This document shows, one piece after another, positions 45,608-61,570 of a DNA stretch of 64,000 nucleotides; the stretch's first letter is position 1, and the number at the start of each line of letters is the position of its first letter. The notes under the pieces were generated by a model. It saw only the letters and a list, made by a program, of their open reading frames with translations. It made no database searches and had not been told where the DNA came from. The DNA comes from DASZBX01 sp035943635. GTDB taxonomy: Bacteria; Actinomycetota; Actinomycetes; Streptomycetales; Catenulisporaceae. The translations under genes and the position numbers were made by a program. The stretch lies in the NCBI GenBank assembly GCA_035943635.1, contig DASZBX010000117.1, positions 1 through 64,000 on the forward strand. Reading direction: 5' to 3'.

Positions 45608-48145
45608 TCAGCCGGAGAGGGCGGACAGCACGGTGCGGATGGATTCGTCGGCGATGTTCCGGGCACGCATCGGCGAGACCAGGTCCTCGATGTAGCTGAA
45701 GTTCCAGGCGAGCTGGCCGTGGCTGGAGTTGACCGTCGCCACGATGGCGCCCATCACCGAGACGCCGGCGACGAACTGGGCGTCGCTGACCCGCCACGGG
45801 CCGGCCCGGTCGGGGAACTCGTAGCGGCCGACGTTGGACAGGCACAGGTTGATCGGCCCCTTCTCGTCCATGAACCGGGTGAACGACTCGGCGTCGGCCG
45901 GGGACCCGGGTCCGGCCCAGCGCGCCAGGCTGATCGTGGCCAGGTGGTCCTGGCGCCGGCGGCGTTGCACGAGGTCCCGGCTGATCGCCCGGGCCGTGGG
46001 CCACAGCGGCGCGCCGGGTTCGTACCGGACCCGGGTGGGGACGGTGGCCACGTAGGTGCCGACCTCGTCGGGGGCGACGGCCGGAACGAGGTCGCCGCGG
46101 AAGTCGACCGGCGAGCCGAGCGAGAAGTACCCGGCCGCCGGGGTTCCCGCGTCCCGGGCGACGGCCGTCACCAGCGCGGCGGCCAGGGCTCCGTGCACGG
46201 TGCTGCCGTGCCGCGTGGCCGTCTGCGCCAGTTGTTCCACCTGGTCGCCGGTGAGGGTTCGGTGCACCATCTGGGTGCGCCGCTGGTCGGGCGGGACCTG
46301 GCGGCCGGGGATGATCCGCTGCGCGGGGCTGTGCCGGGCCGCGATGTGGTCGCGCAGCAGCATGGCCCTGAGTCCGGCGATGCCCGCCGCTCCGCGGTGG
46401 CGGCGCGGCAGGAGGTCTTCCGTCGCGGGCAGCACCCGGCGCGAGGTGGCCTGGTGCGGCGTGCCGCTGTCCAGGTCCGCGGCGAGTTCGATCCACTCGC
46501 GCAGCAGGGACAGGCAGGTCTTGCCGTCGGCGATGATGTGCGGCGCCGTCAGCAGCAGGTCGTGGACGTCCTCGTCGTGCCCGGCGCCGCCGCTCCTGGT
46601 GATCACCACCGCGCGCAGCAGGGGCCCGGTGCGCCAGTCGACGCTTTGCCCGAGTTCGGTCTCGTTGACCTCGCGTTCCCACCGGGTGTCCGCCGCGGGG
46701 TCGTCCGCCGGCACGTCGACGTGGCGCAGCGGGATCTGCCGCCCGTCCACCGGGACGAAGGCGGGGTGGGTGCCTGCGCCGTCGTCGGCGATCGCGACGC
46801 GCAGCAGGGGGTGCCGGAGTTGGAGGATGTCCAGGGACCGGCGTTGCAGCGGGAGGGGCAGGTGTCCGTGGACCCGGGCCCGGGCCAGGACGTTCAGGGG
46901 CGAGGTCTGGTCGACGATCCAGTACAGGCGCTCCACCGGGCTCAGCGCCCGCCGGACGACGCCGGGTTCGGCGGTGGGGCCGTCCGGGAAGGTCAGGCCC
47001 TGCTCGGCCTGCCGGGCCAGGACGTGGCGGGGCGTGAGCCGGTAGTAGCCGTCCCGGAGCAGCGATCCGCCGGGGCGGGCCGCCTGGACCAGGTCGCTCG
47101 AGGTGCGGGAACCGGCCACCATCTGCCTGGTCCGCTCGCGGCGGCGGCCTTCGTAGGCGCGCAGGGCCAACGCCGGGTCCTGGCTCAGGCCGGGCTCGGA
47201 GAGGGTGCGGGCCAGCACCACGGCGTCCTCGATCGCCATCGCCGCCCCTTGGCCGAGCGTGGTCAGCATGGGGTGCGCGGCGTCGCCCAGAAGGGTGACG
47301 CGGCCCTCGCCCCAGCGTTGCAGGAACGCCCGGTCCCGGCTGTCCGCGGTGAGGATCTCCTCCTGCGGCGTGGCGTCGATCACCGCCCGCACTTCCTCGG
47401 CCCAGCCCGCGTACGCCCGCCGAAGAGTGTCCTTGACCCGGTCCCGGGCGGGCGCGACGGCAGGGCTGCACGTGGCCGCCCACCAGTAGCAGCGGCCGTG
47501 GCCGAGGTCGATCAGGCCGAAACGCTGCCCGCGGCCCCAGTAGTGGCGCACGCTGCCCGTGGTCATCCGCGGGTGCTGGAAGTCGACGAGGCCGAGCCAC
47601 AGGAGGTAGCCGCAGTCGCGGGCCGCTTCCGGGCCGACCAGCTGGCGCCGCACGGCCGAGTGGAAACCGTCGGCGCCGACCAGGACGTCCGCGCTCGCCG
47701 AACGGCCGTCGGCGAAGCGGACGGTGACGCCCGCGCCGTCGGCCTCGAACCCGGCGGCGGTCGCCCCGAGGTGGACCGGGCAGTCCCCGGCCTGCGCCAG
47801 CAGGGCCTCCTGGAGGTCCGGGCGGCTCAGGCAGTAGGTGGGCGCGCCGACCTCGTCGCAGACCTCCTTGAACGGCAGGTCCCTGATCAGCCGGCCGCGC
47901 CGGTCCAGCATCGTGAACGACTCCATGACCTGGCCGCGCTTGTCCAGGTCGAGATCGATGCCGAGGGCGGCCAGGGCGGTGACGGCGTTGCTCATCACCG
48001 ACAGGCCGGAACCGGCCGCGCGCAGCTCGGTGGCGCGCTCGTACACCTCCACGTCGATGCCGACCCGCCTGAGCGCGACCGCGCAGGTCAGACCGCCGAT
48101 TCCGGCACCGATGACCAGCACCTTCGCGGGACGTGCGACGACCAC
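45608..48145 (-). CDS. FAD monooxygenase fused to a condensation/PapA-type acyltransferase domain
   Basis: 845 residues in two parts. Residues 1 to about 395 form a class A flavin monooxygenase: VIGAGIGG near 11, VGADGFHS near 150, and LLGDAAHPMLTTLGQGA near 285. From about 405 the protein reads as a condensation-superfamily domain of the PapA/WES type (ALSPVERLYW start, LRHPLLRVAI, active-site PHIIADG near 534, LSNVGR near 780). The usual HHxxxDG has Pro for the first His but keeps the catalytic second His and the DG. The frame is continuous, with no stop or obvious junction error. GTG at 48145 has a GAAGG site and sits 4 bases after the NRPS stop. Probably oxidises and acylates (or esterifies) the NRPS product. 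Confidence 0.85.
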   Translation of the reverse strand: MVVARPAKVLVIGAGIGGLTCAVALRRVGIDVEVYERATELRAAGSGLSVMSNAVTALAALGIDLDLDKRGQVMESFTMLDRRGRLIRDLPFKEVCDEVGAPTYCLSRPDLQEALLAQAGDCPVHLGATAAGFEADGAGVTVRFADGRSASADVLVGADGFHSAVRRQLVGPEAARDCGYLLWLGLVDFQHPRMTTGSVRHYWGRGQRFGLIDLGHGRCYWWAATCSPAVAPARDRVKDTLRRAYAGWAEEVRAVIDATPQEEILTADSRDRAFLQRWGEGRVTLLGDAAHPMLTTLGQGAAMAIEDAVVLARTLSEPGLSQDPALALRAYEGRRRERTRQMVAGSRTSSDLVQAARPGGSLLRDGYYRLTPRHVLARQAEQGLTFPDGPTAEPGVVRRALSPVERLYWIVDQTSPLNVLARARVHGHLPLPLQRRSLDILQLRHPLLRVAIADDGAGTHPAFVPVDGRQIPLRHVDVPADDPAADTRWEREVNETELGQSVDWRTGPLLRAVVITRSGGAGHDEDVHDLLLTAPHIIADGKTCLSLLREWIELAADLDSGTPHQATSRRVLPATEDLLPRRHRGAAGIAGLRAMLLRDHIAARHSPAQRIIPGRQVPPDQRRTQMVHRTLTGDQVEQLAQTATRHGSTVHGALAAALVTAVARDAGTPAAGYFSLGSPVDFRGDLVPAVAPDEVGTYVATVPTRVRYEPGAPLWPTARAISRDLVQRRRRQDHLATISLARWAGPGSPADAESFTRFMDEKGPINLCLSNVGRYEFPDRAGPWRVSDAQFVAGVSVMGAIVATVNSSHGQLAWNFSYIEDLVSPMRARNIADESIRTVLSALSG

Positions 48146-48149
48146 GGGG

Positions 48150-55376
<7,227 letters not shown>

Positions 55377-55486
55377 GCCCACTTTTCGAGGTTCCCTTCG
55401 CACCGGGCCCAGGTCGCCCGATGCCCGTCGACGATGATGGAGAGCAGCGCGGTCGGCGGGCCCGGACGCACGAGGTGGTCGAGCAC

Positions 55487-56316
55487 TCACGCTTCCCCCG
55501 CCGGCCGTCCGGCCAGGCGCAGCGGCGCCGTGGTGTCGGCGGAGAACGGCGGGGCGAGCACGCTCAGCCCGCCGTCCACCACGATGGTCTGGCCGGTGAT
55601 GTACTCGGCGCCGGGCGAGAGCAGGAAGGCGATCGTGTCGGCCATCTCCTGGGCCGTGCCGGTGCGCCGCTTCGGGATCCGGTCGAGCACCGGGCCGAGC
55701 TCGGCCATGCCCGGCACGCCGTAGAAGTAGTCCAGCGAGTCGGAGTCGATCAGGCCCCGCTGACCGCGTTCACGTTGATGGCGTAGGGGGCGAGGTCCAG
55801 GGCCAGATAGCGCACCCAGGACTCGATCGCGGCCTTCATCGGGCCGAGTGCGGCGTAGGCCGGGAAGGCCCGGCCGCTGCCGTAGCTCGACAGGGCCACG
55901 ATCCGGCCGCCAAAGTCCATCAGCGGCACCGCCTGCTGGGCGCCGAGCACGAACGGGCGCAGGTTCATGGCGTACGAGCGGTCCAGGTGGTGGGGTTGGA
56001 GATCCAGGACGTTCCGGAAGGCGCCGGCCGCGGCGTTGGAGACGAAGTGGTCCAGCCGGCCGAACTCCTCCTTCACCGCGGCGAAGAGACTGTGCACCCC
56101 GTCGACCGTCTCGACGTCCGCCTGGACCGCGAGGCCGCGCCCGCCCGCCTCCTCGAGTTCGGCCACGACCTTGGCCGCGAGGTCGGCGTTCTTCTTGTAG
56201 TTCACCACGACGCCGGCCCCGCCGCGGCCGAGGGTGACGGCGAGCGCGCGGCCGATCCCGCGGGAGGCGCCGGTGATCAGCGCCACCTGGCCCCGGAAGT
56301 CTCCGCCGCAGGTCAT
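55487..56316 (-). pseudogene. FabL-like enoyl reductase (SDR) interrupted by a frameshift
   Basis: From ATG 56316 the first 188 residues form an SDR: TGASRGIG, SNAAAG, SSYGSGRAFPAY and a Tyr-x6-Lys spacing (YAALGPMK) typical of FabL/FabI enoyl-ACP reductases rather than YxxxK. After INVNAVSG a TGA appears near 55750. One base further on, the family sequence resumes (GLIDSDSLDYFYGVPG) to the C-terminal VDGGLSVLAPP, ending at 55487. One G is missing from a run (AGCGGGG where five G are needed near 55755). This may be a real mutation or a homopolymer sequencing error. With that base restored it would be the first gene of the NRPS operon and could supply reduced acyl chains. Confidence 0.75.
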
Positions 56317-56553
56317 CGGACCCGCCCATCGCCGCACGGGCGGGGGTGCTGCGTGGGCATGAGGCGGCCTTTCACGGCTGGTCGAGCTGCGTGGTGCGGT
56401 GTGCCCGGGCAGTTCGCACCGCTGGGCCTGCGGCAGTACCGGGGCAGCAATGAGCTTATCTAAGACTGCTAACAGCATGGTTCAGATATCAGGATTCAAC
56501 CCCCATTTCACCTGTTCAGGCGCCTGTACTTCACTCGTTCGCCGCAGCACGCA

Positions 56554-56610
56554 CGCTGCCACTGCACGCGGCGCCCGGTCTGCGGGCGGGCTCGGCGTGC
56601 AGTGGCAGCG
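56554..56610 (-). terminator. 16-bp stem hairpin after the EF-hand gene
   Basis: Perfect 16-base arms (56554-56569 and 56595-56610) around a 25-base loop, 47 bases past the stop of the minus-strand EF-hand gene and upstream of the SDR/NRPS operon. It most likely ends the EF-hand transcript and separates it from the NRPS operon. Confidence 0.7.
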
Positions 56611-56656
56611 GCTATGCGGGCGGATCCGACAGCGCGGATCGGTTGGAGCGGGTCGC

Positions 56657-57208
56657 CTAGATGTGGCCGAAGAACAGGCTTCCCGGCGCGTTCGGGTCGT
56701 TGGACAGGAAGTACTCGCGGATCGCCCGGACGAGCTCCTGGCGCGAGATCGCGCCGTCGCCGTCGCTGTCCAGCGCGGTGAACAGGTCCATCGCGTCCGG
56801 CGCGTCGACCTTCCACACGTCCTTGAGGAAGCGGGCGTACTCGGCCTTGCTGATCTCGTTGTCGCCGTCCACGTCGATGACGTCGAAGATCACGTTGGCG
56901 GTGCCCTCGGCCACGTTCAGCCGGCTGGTGTCGATGCTCGCGAGGCGGCTGGCGGTGACGAACTGCTCCTTCGTGAGCCGGTCGCCGTCGACGCCGGAGT
57001 GGCGCAGCAACTCCAGCCAGTAGATCTGGCAGAAGGACTGCAGCGCCCGGGCCCGGCGGTCGTCCTTGCCGAGCTTGTAGGCGGTGAGGTAGCGGTCGGC
57101 CAGCTTCTGGTAGTCCGATCCGTCCACGAAGCCGTCGTTGTTGGCGTCCATGGTTTCGAAGGCGTGCTCGTTCTTGGCGGAGATGATGTCACGGGTGGCG
57201 GTGGCCAT
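56657..57208 (-). CDS. Calerythrin-like EF-hand calcium-binding protein
   Basis: 183 residues, soluble, with the four-EF-hand layout of calerythrin from actinomycetes. Canonical loops are DANNDGFVDGSD (near 20-31), DVDGDNEISKAE (near 117-128) and DSDGDGAISRQE (near 151-162); the second site (SGVDGDRLTKEQ) is degenerate. It probably buffers or senses calcium in the cytoplasm. GGAAGG lies 8 bases before the ATG at 57208. It sits between two divergent biosynthetic arms and has its own terminator, so a link to the NRPS locus is only positional. Confidence 0.9.
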   Translation of the reverse strand: MATATRDIISAKNEHAFETMDANNDGFVDGSDYQKLADRYLTAYKLGKDDRRARALQSFCQIYWLELLRHSGVDGDRLTKEQFVTASRLASIDTSRLNVAEGTANVIFDVIDVDGDNEISKAEYARFLKDVWKVDAPDAMDLFTALDSDGDGAISRQELVRAIREYFLSNDPNAPGSLFFGHI

Positions 57209-57507
57209 AAGTGCGTCCTTCCGGGAGAAACGGGGGTAACAGCCGTACATGATCAATCTCTGGCCAGTCCCGGGGAAGGGCAACCCGGCGGGGGTGCCCG
57301 GCCGGTTCGTTCACCTCATCGGACGCACGGGCTGACCCTGGTGGCGCAGCCGGAGCGGGCCGGCCGGGCATTGTCGGGCCCGGCCCGCGCGTTCATCGCG
57401 GTCCGGGCCGCCGCCGCCCCCTACTGTGGGACCGCCACCACCGGCCGCGGGCGAAAGGCCTGGTGGGGCCACATCTGCGGCTCCACCGCCGAACCTGGAG
57501 GAAACAC

Positions 57508-58392
57508 GTGTCGAAAACGCCGGGCCCGCCGCGGTCCGCAGGCCGGGCCGTGGTCGTCACCGGGGCGTCCTCGGGCCTGGGCGAGGCTTGCGCGCTGCAC
57601 CTGTCGCGCGAGGGCTTCCACGTCTTCGCCGGAGTGCGCCGCCCCGAGGACGGGGAGCGGCTGCGCGCGGCCGCCACCGGACGGCTGACCCCGGTGACCT
57701 TCGACGTGACGGAGGAGAAGTCGGTCCTGGCCGCCGTGCACGAGGTCACCGACCTGGCCGGCCCGGCCGGGCTGTGGGGACTGGTCAACAACGCGGGCAT
57801 CGCCGTCACGGCTCCGCTCGAGTGCGTTCCGGCCGAGCTGATGCGCCGTCAGCTCGACACCAACGTGACCGGCCAGCTGCTGGTGATCCAGGGGTTCCTG
57901 CCACTGCTGCGGGCCGGCTCCGGACGGATCGTCAACGTGACCTCGGGCCTCGGGAACATCGCCCTGCCCTACCTGGGCGCCTACGCCGCCGCCCAGTTCG
58001 CCAAGGAGGCGCTGAGCGACGCGCTGCGACGCGAGCTCGCCCCGCAGCGGATCCCGGTCTCGGTGGTCCAGCCCGGCGCCGTCCTGACCCCGCTCTGGGA
58101 GAAGATGTCGGACCAGGGCGATCGGGCGATCGACAGCGCCCCGGAGGCGGTCCGGGAACTGTACCGCAGCACGTTCCTACGGTTCATGGACGCCAACGCG
58201 GCCACGGCCCGGACCAGCCGCACCACCCCCGACGACGTCGCCCGGGTGATCGCCCGGGCGCTGCTGGCCCGGCGGCCCAGGACCCGCTACAGCGCCGGTT
58301 GGCCGGTGACCGGCACCCGCGTGCTGGCCAGGCTGGCGCCCGACCGGGCCGTCGACCGGATCCTCGGCGGCATCGTCGCTCCCACCCGCTGA
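57508..58392 (+). CDS. SDR-family oxidoreductase with Gln in place of the catalytic Lys
   Basis: 294 residues resembling the retinol/hydroxysteroid-dehydrogenase branch of the SDR family: TGASSGLG near 19-26, NNAG near 95, Ser146 in NVTSGLG and Tyr159. The expected YxxxK is YAAAQ, so residue 163 is Gln; a Lys occurs four residues later. Loss of this Lys usually cripples classical SDR activity, so the protein may be catalytically altered or structural. GTG 57508 has a strong GGAGG site. It leads a plus-strand operon with a SnoaL-like gene and a KAS III gene. Confidence 0.85.
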   Translation: MSKTPGPPRSAGRAVVVTGASSGLGEACALHLSREGFHVFAGVRRPEDGERLRAAATGRLTPVTFDVTEEKSVLAAVHEVTDLAGPAGLWGLVNNAGIAVTAPLECVPAELMRRQLDTNVTGQLLVIQGFLPLLRAGSGRIVNVTSGLGNIALPYLGAYAAAQFAKEALSDALRRELAPQRIPVSVVQPGAVLTPLWEKMSDQGDRAIDSAPEAVRELYRSTFLRFMDANAATARTSRTTPDDVARVIARALLARRPRTRYSAGWPVTGTRVLARLAPDRAVDRILGGIVAPTR

Positions 58393-58436
58393 GAACGCCC
58401 GGCCCGACCCCACACCACCGCGAGAGGAAAACCGGT

Positions 58437-58880
58437 ATGACCACGTCGCAGGAACTCGACACCCTGTTCGCCCGCAGCCTGGACCTGTTGGCAGAGGCGA
58501 GGATCGAGGAGTGGATCGATCTGTTCGCCGAGGACGGCGTCCTAGAATTCCCGTACCCGGCCTGGGGCCTGTCCACCCGGATGCAGGGCAGGGCGGCGCT
58601 GCTGACTCAGATGACGATGTTCCGCGAGCAGCTGAAGGTCGAGTTCTCCGCGCCCGAGTTCGAGCCCGTGGGCGACGACCTGGTCGTCGCGGCCTTCACC
58701 GGCGAGTGCACTCTGCTCGCCACCGGGCGCGACTACCACCAGACCTACCTGTCGGTGGTCCACTTCGACCAGGGCCTGATCACGCTCTACCGGGACTTCT
58801 GGAACCCCTGGCTATTGATGGAGGCCGCCGGCGGCGAACTCGCCTGGAAGCAGCTGCTGCCGGAGCTGGCCCGGGCCTGA
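58437..58880 (+). CDS. SnoaL-like / NTF2-fold protein
   Basis: 147 residues with the SnoaL/NTF2 cone-fold pattern: LFARSLDLLAEARIEEWIDLFAEDGVLEFPY, the MQGRAAL turn, FTGECTLLATGRDYHQTYLSVVHF and a Trp/Phe-rich last strand (LYRDFWNPW). Family members act as cyclases, isomerases, hydrolases or small-molecule binders in polyketide and terpene pathways. It sits between an SDR and a KAS III gene with short gaps (44 and 91 bases) and a GAGAGGA ribosome site, so it probably acts on the same intermediate. The reaction cannot be read from sequence. Confidence 0.8.
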   Translation: MTTSQELDTLFARSLDLLAEARIEEWIDLFAEDGVLEFPYPAWGLSTRMQGRAALLTQMTMFREQLKVEFSAPEFEPVGDDLVVAAFTGECTLLATGRDYHQTYLSVVHFDQGLITLYRDFWNPWLLMEAAGGELAWKQLLPELARA

Positions 58881-58971
58881 CCCGGCCGCCGCCGCTCCCG
58901 CCGCCTCCGCTGCCCGGCGGTTCGCCGCCGGGAGCCGAACACCTTCCCCCTTCCCCTCACCTGGAGTCTGC

Positions 58972-60036
58972 ATGGCTGGGCACAGCTCACCCGGACCGGC
59001 CGCACTCGCCGACGTGGGCATCGTCGGGACCGGATCGTCCCTGCCGGCAAGGCGCGTGCCCAGCAGCGAAGTCGCCGAGCTGATCGGGGTGGAGCACGGC
59101 TGGATCACCGAGCGGACCGGCGTGCTGGAGCGGCGCTTCGCCGACCGAGAGGAGACGAGCCTGGACTTCGCGACCGCCGCGGCCGGGACGGCGCTGGCGG
59201 CGGCCGGGGTGCCCGCCTCCGACCTCGGTGCGGTGGTGCTGGCGACGTCCACTGCGGACCGGCCCGTGCCCGGGGTCGGCGCGCAGGTGCAGAGCGCAAT
59301 CGGGGCCCGCGGCGCCGTGGCGTTCGATGTGAACGCGGCGTGCGCGGGGTTCCTGGTCTCCTGCGAGATCGGCCGCGGCCTGCTGGCCGCGGACCCGGAC
59401 CGGCGCCACGTGCTGGTCGTCGCGAGCGACACGTACTCGCGTTACCTCGATCCGGCCGACCACCGCACCTATCCGCTGTTCGGCGACGGGGCCGGGGCCG
59501 CGGTACTCGGCCGGGTGCCGAAGGGCGAGGGGATCTTCAGCGTGCGGCTGCACACGGACGGCCGGCTCGCGCACTACGTCACCGGCGGCCCCCGGATCCC
59601 GGCCGGGCCGGCGGCGCCCGCACCCGGCGACCACCATCTCCGGATGGCCGGACGGGACATCGCCGGCCTGATCCGGCAGAAGTTCCCGGAACTGGTCCAG
59701 GACGCGGTGAAGGAACGCGGCATCACCGTGGGTGAGATCGACCACCTGATCAGCCATCAGGCCAACCCGCGGCTCGTCCGGGAGGTCGCCCGGGCGGCCG
59801 GCTTCGAGCCGGAGCAGCTCGTCATCACCGGGGACCACCTGGGCAACACGGCTGCGGCGTCCATCCCGATCGGTCTGGACGTGGCGGTGCGGGACGGCCG
59901 GATCCAGCCCGGGGACACGATCCTGATGATCACCTTCGGCGCGGGCATGACCTGGGGTCGGATACTGATGCAGTGGCCCTCCACGGCTCCGTCCCATCCG
60001 GCCGGGAGCCGAGACCGGCCAGCAGACGGCCGATGA
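58972..60036 (+). CDS. Beta-ketoacyl-ACP synthase III (FabH-like)
   Basis: 354 residues with the complete KAS III triad: Cys124 in NAACAGF, His262 in SHQANPRL and Asn292 in GNTAAAS. An N-terminal extension of about 12 residues and a low-complexity C-terminal tail flank the thiolase fold. FabH-like enzymes condense a starter acyl-CoA with malonyl-ACP; cluster-borne homologues may also transfer acyl groups. The company of an SDR, a SnoaL-like protein and an NRPS locus with a FabL-like reductase suggests it starts or transfers the acyl chain of that product. A CTGGAG site precedes the ATG. Confidence 0.9.
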   Translation: MAGHSSPGPAALADVGIVGTGSSLPARRVPSSEVAELIGVEHGWITERTGVLERRFADREETSLDFATAAAGTALAAAGVPASDLGAVVLATSTADRPVPGVGAQVQSAIGARGAVAFDVNAACAGFLVSCEIGRGLLAADPDRRHVLVVASDTYSRYLDPADHRTYPLFGDGAGAAVLGRVPKGEGIFSVRLHTDGRLAHYVTGGPRIPAGPAAPAPGDHHLRMAGRDIAGLIRQKFPELVQDAVKERGITVGEIDHLISHQANPRLVREVARAAGFEPEQLVITGDHLGNTAAASIPIGLDVAVRDGRIQPGDTILMITFGAGMTWGRILMQWPSTAPSHPAGSRDRPADGR

Positions 60037-60112
60037 CTCAGGCGCCGCGTTGCGAGACGGCTCTGCTCATCCCGTGAGATGGGCTGGTCGCGTTCGGCGA
60101 GGGGCCGGGGCC

Positions 60113-60330
60113 TCAGCGCTCTCGCCCCGCGGCGACCACGGGCAGGACGATGGTGTCGAGGATCTCCTCGATCACGGTGCGGGGTACGGCCTGGCCGGTG
60201 CGGCTCAGTTCGCCGCTGACCAGGTCGAACGGCAGCGACCGGATCCGCGGGGTCAGGGCGCGGGGGTCGGCTTCGCCGCGCCGGGCGGCCCGGTCCCAGA
60301 TCTCTTCGGCGGGTTCGACGCCCGGCCGGC
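60113..60330 (-). pseudogene. C-terminal remnant of a TetR-family regulator
   Basis: Read on the minus strand to a TGA at 60113-60115, about 70 residues match the C-terminal effector domain of TetR-type repressors (EEIWDRAARRGE, IRSLPFDLVSGELSRTG, IEEILDTIVLPVVAA). The DNA-binding N-terminus is absent. The frame ends in a CCGG-repeat tract near 60321-60341, where an aldo-keto reductase fragment of opposite orientation begins. Confidence 0.65.
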
Positions 60331-60340
60331 CGGCCGGCCG

Positions 60341-60575
60341 GAAGAACGCTCTGACCTACACCCTGCAGCGCCTGGGCACCGATTACGTCGACCTCTACCA
60401 GCCGTGCCGGGTCGACCCGGCCGTGCCGATCGAGGAGAGCGTCGGCGCGATCGCCGAGCTGGTCGCCGAGGGCAAGGTCCGCCACCTCGGCCTGTCCGAA
60501 CTCACCGCCGAGCAGCTCACGGCAGCCCACGCCGTGCACCCGGTGGCGGCCCTGGAGATCGAGTACTCGCCGGGC
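60341..60575 (+). pseudogene. Internal fragment of an aldo-keto reductase
   Basis: About 78 residues match the middle of the aldo-keto reductase barrel: LQRLGTDYVDLYQ, IEESVGAIAELVAEGKVRHLGLSE, and AALEIEYS. The catalytic Asp/Tyr/Lys region upstream and the cofactor-binding C-terminus are missing. It starts at the CCGG-repeat tract shared with the TetR remnant and stops at AT-richer sequence before the next gene. There is no own start codon or ribosome site, so it is a deletion remnant. Confidence 0.75.
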
Positions 60576-60599
60576 AGACGGCTATGTACGAATATACGA

Positions 60600-61409
60600 C
60601 TACGGTGCGAGCAGCTTGCTCGCGTCGCCGAAACCGAAGGCGTGGGGCAGCGCTTCGAGGTCGCCGCCGGCCAGTTTCCCGGCGGCCGTGTGCAGCGCGT
60701 CGAGCGCGTACAGGTACGGGTCGGCGCCGAGGCTGATCCGCTTGACGCCGGCTTCCTGCAGTTCGGCGACGGTGACGGCGCGGTCGGCCGGCCGGATCAG
60801 GACATTGACGGGCTTGGGCGCGACGGCCCGCACGATGGCCTTGATGTCGTCCAGGGTGGGCGGATACGGGGCGTAGAGCACGTCGGCTCCGGCCTCGGCG
60901 AAGGCGGTCAGCCGGCGGATGGTGTCGTCCAGGTCGGGGCGCCCCTGCAGGAAGTTGTCGGCGCGGCCGGTCAGGACCAGGCGGCCCTTCGCGGCCTCGG
61001 CGGCACGCCGGATGCGGGCGACGGCCTCGTCGAAGTCGCGGATCGGCCGGGCCGGGTCGCCGGAGGTGTCCTCGATGCCGAGCCCGGCCAGGCCCCCGGC
61101 GATGGCGGCTTCGACGGTCGCGGCGACGTCGTCGGGCGTGTCGCCGTAGCCGTCTTCGAAGTCGCCGTTGACCGGCAGCTTGGCCGCCGCCGCGAGCAGT
61201 CGGGCGTGGGCGATGTGCTCGTCGCGGGTCACGTCGTGGCTGCCGTCGAGCCGGCCGAGGGAGAAGGCGAGCGCCGCGGAGGAGGTCGCGACGGCTTCGA
61301 AGCCTGCGTTGGCGAACACGGCGGCGGAGAGGCCGTCGAAGGCGTTGGGCATGATGAACGGCTTGTCCTGGCTGTGCAGGGCGAGGAAGCGTTCGTAGTG
61401 CTCAGACAT
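60600..61409 (-). CDS. Isocitrate lyase / PEP mutase superfamily enzyme
   Basis: 269 residues with the family's barrel motifs: MPNAFDGLSA start, GDFEDGYGD (metal-binding acidic loop), GIEDTSGDP, and LTGRADNFL. It lacks the catalytic KKCGH of isocitrate and methylisocitrate lyases, so it belongs to the broad PEP-mutase-like group, whose members act on 2-oxo or hydroxy acids by C-C or P-C bond cleavage. A GAAAGGA site precedes the ATG at 61409. Substrate unknown; widespread in actinomycetes as a stand-alone gene. Confidence 0.85.
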   Translation of the reverse strand: MSEHYERFLALHSQDKPFIMPNAFDGLSAAVFANAGFEAVATSSAALAFSLGRLDGSHDVTRDEHIAHARLLAAAAKLPVNGDFEDGYGDTPDDVAATVEAAIAGGLAGLGIEDTSGDPARPIRDFDEAVARIRRAAEAAKGRLVLTGRADNFLQGRPDLDDTIRRLTAFAEAGADVLYAPYPPTLDDIKAIVRAVAPKPVNVLIRPADRAVTVAELQEAGVKRISLGADPYLYALDALHTAAGKLAGGDLEALPHAFGFGDASKLLAP

Positions 61410-61570
61410 GGAGTGTCCTTTCGGAGGGTGCGATCGCGGCCGTGACGTCGACGTCCCGGCGCAGCGAGGTGGGTCGATGGGAGACTACTGTCAGGCTCCG
61501 ACTCCCCCGGCGATGACACTCGCCGCGACGCACATCCATTCGTCAGCGCCGGCCGATGAGGGCGAGGAGG

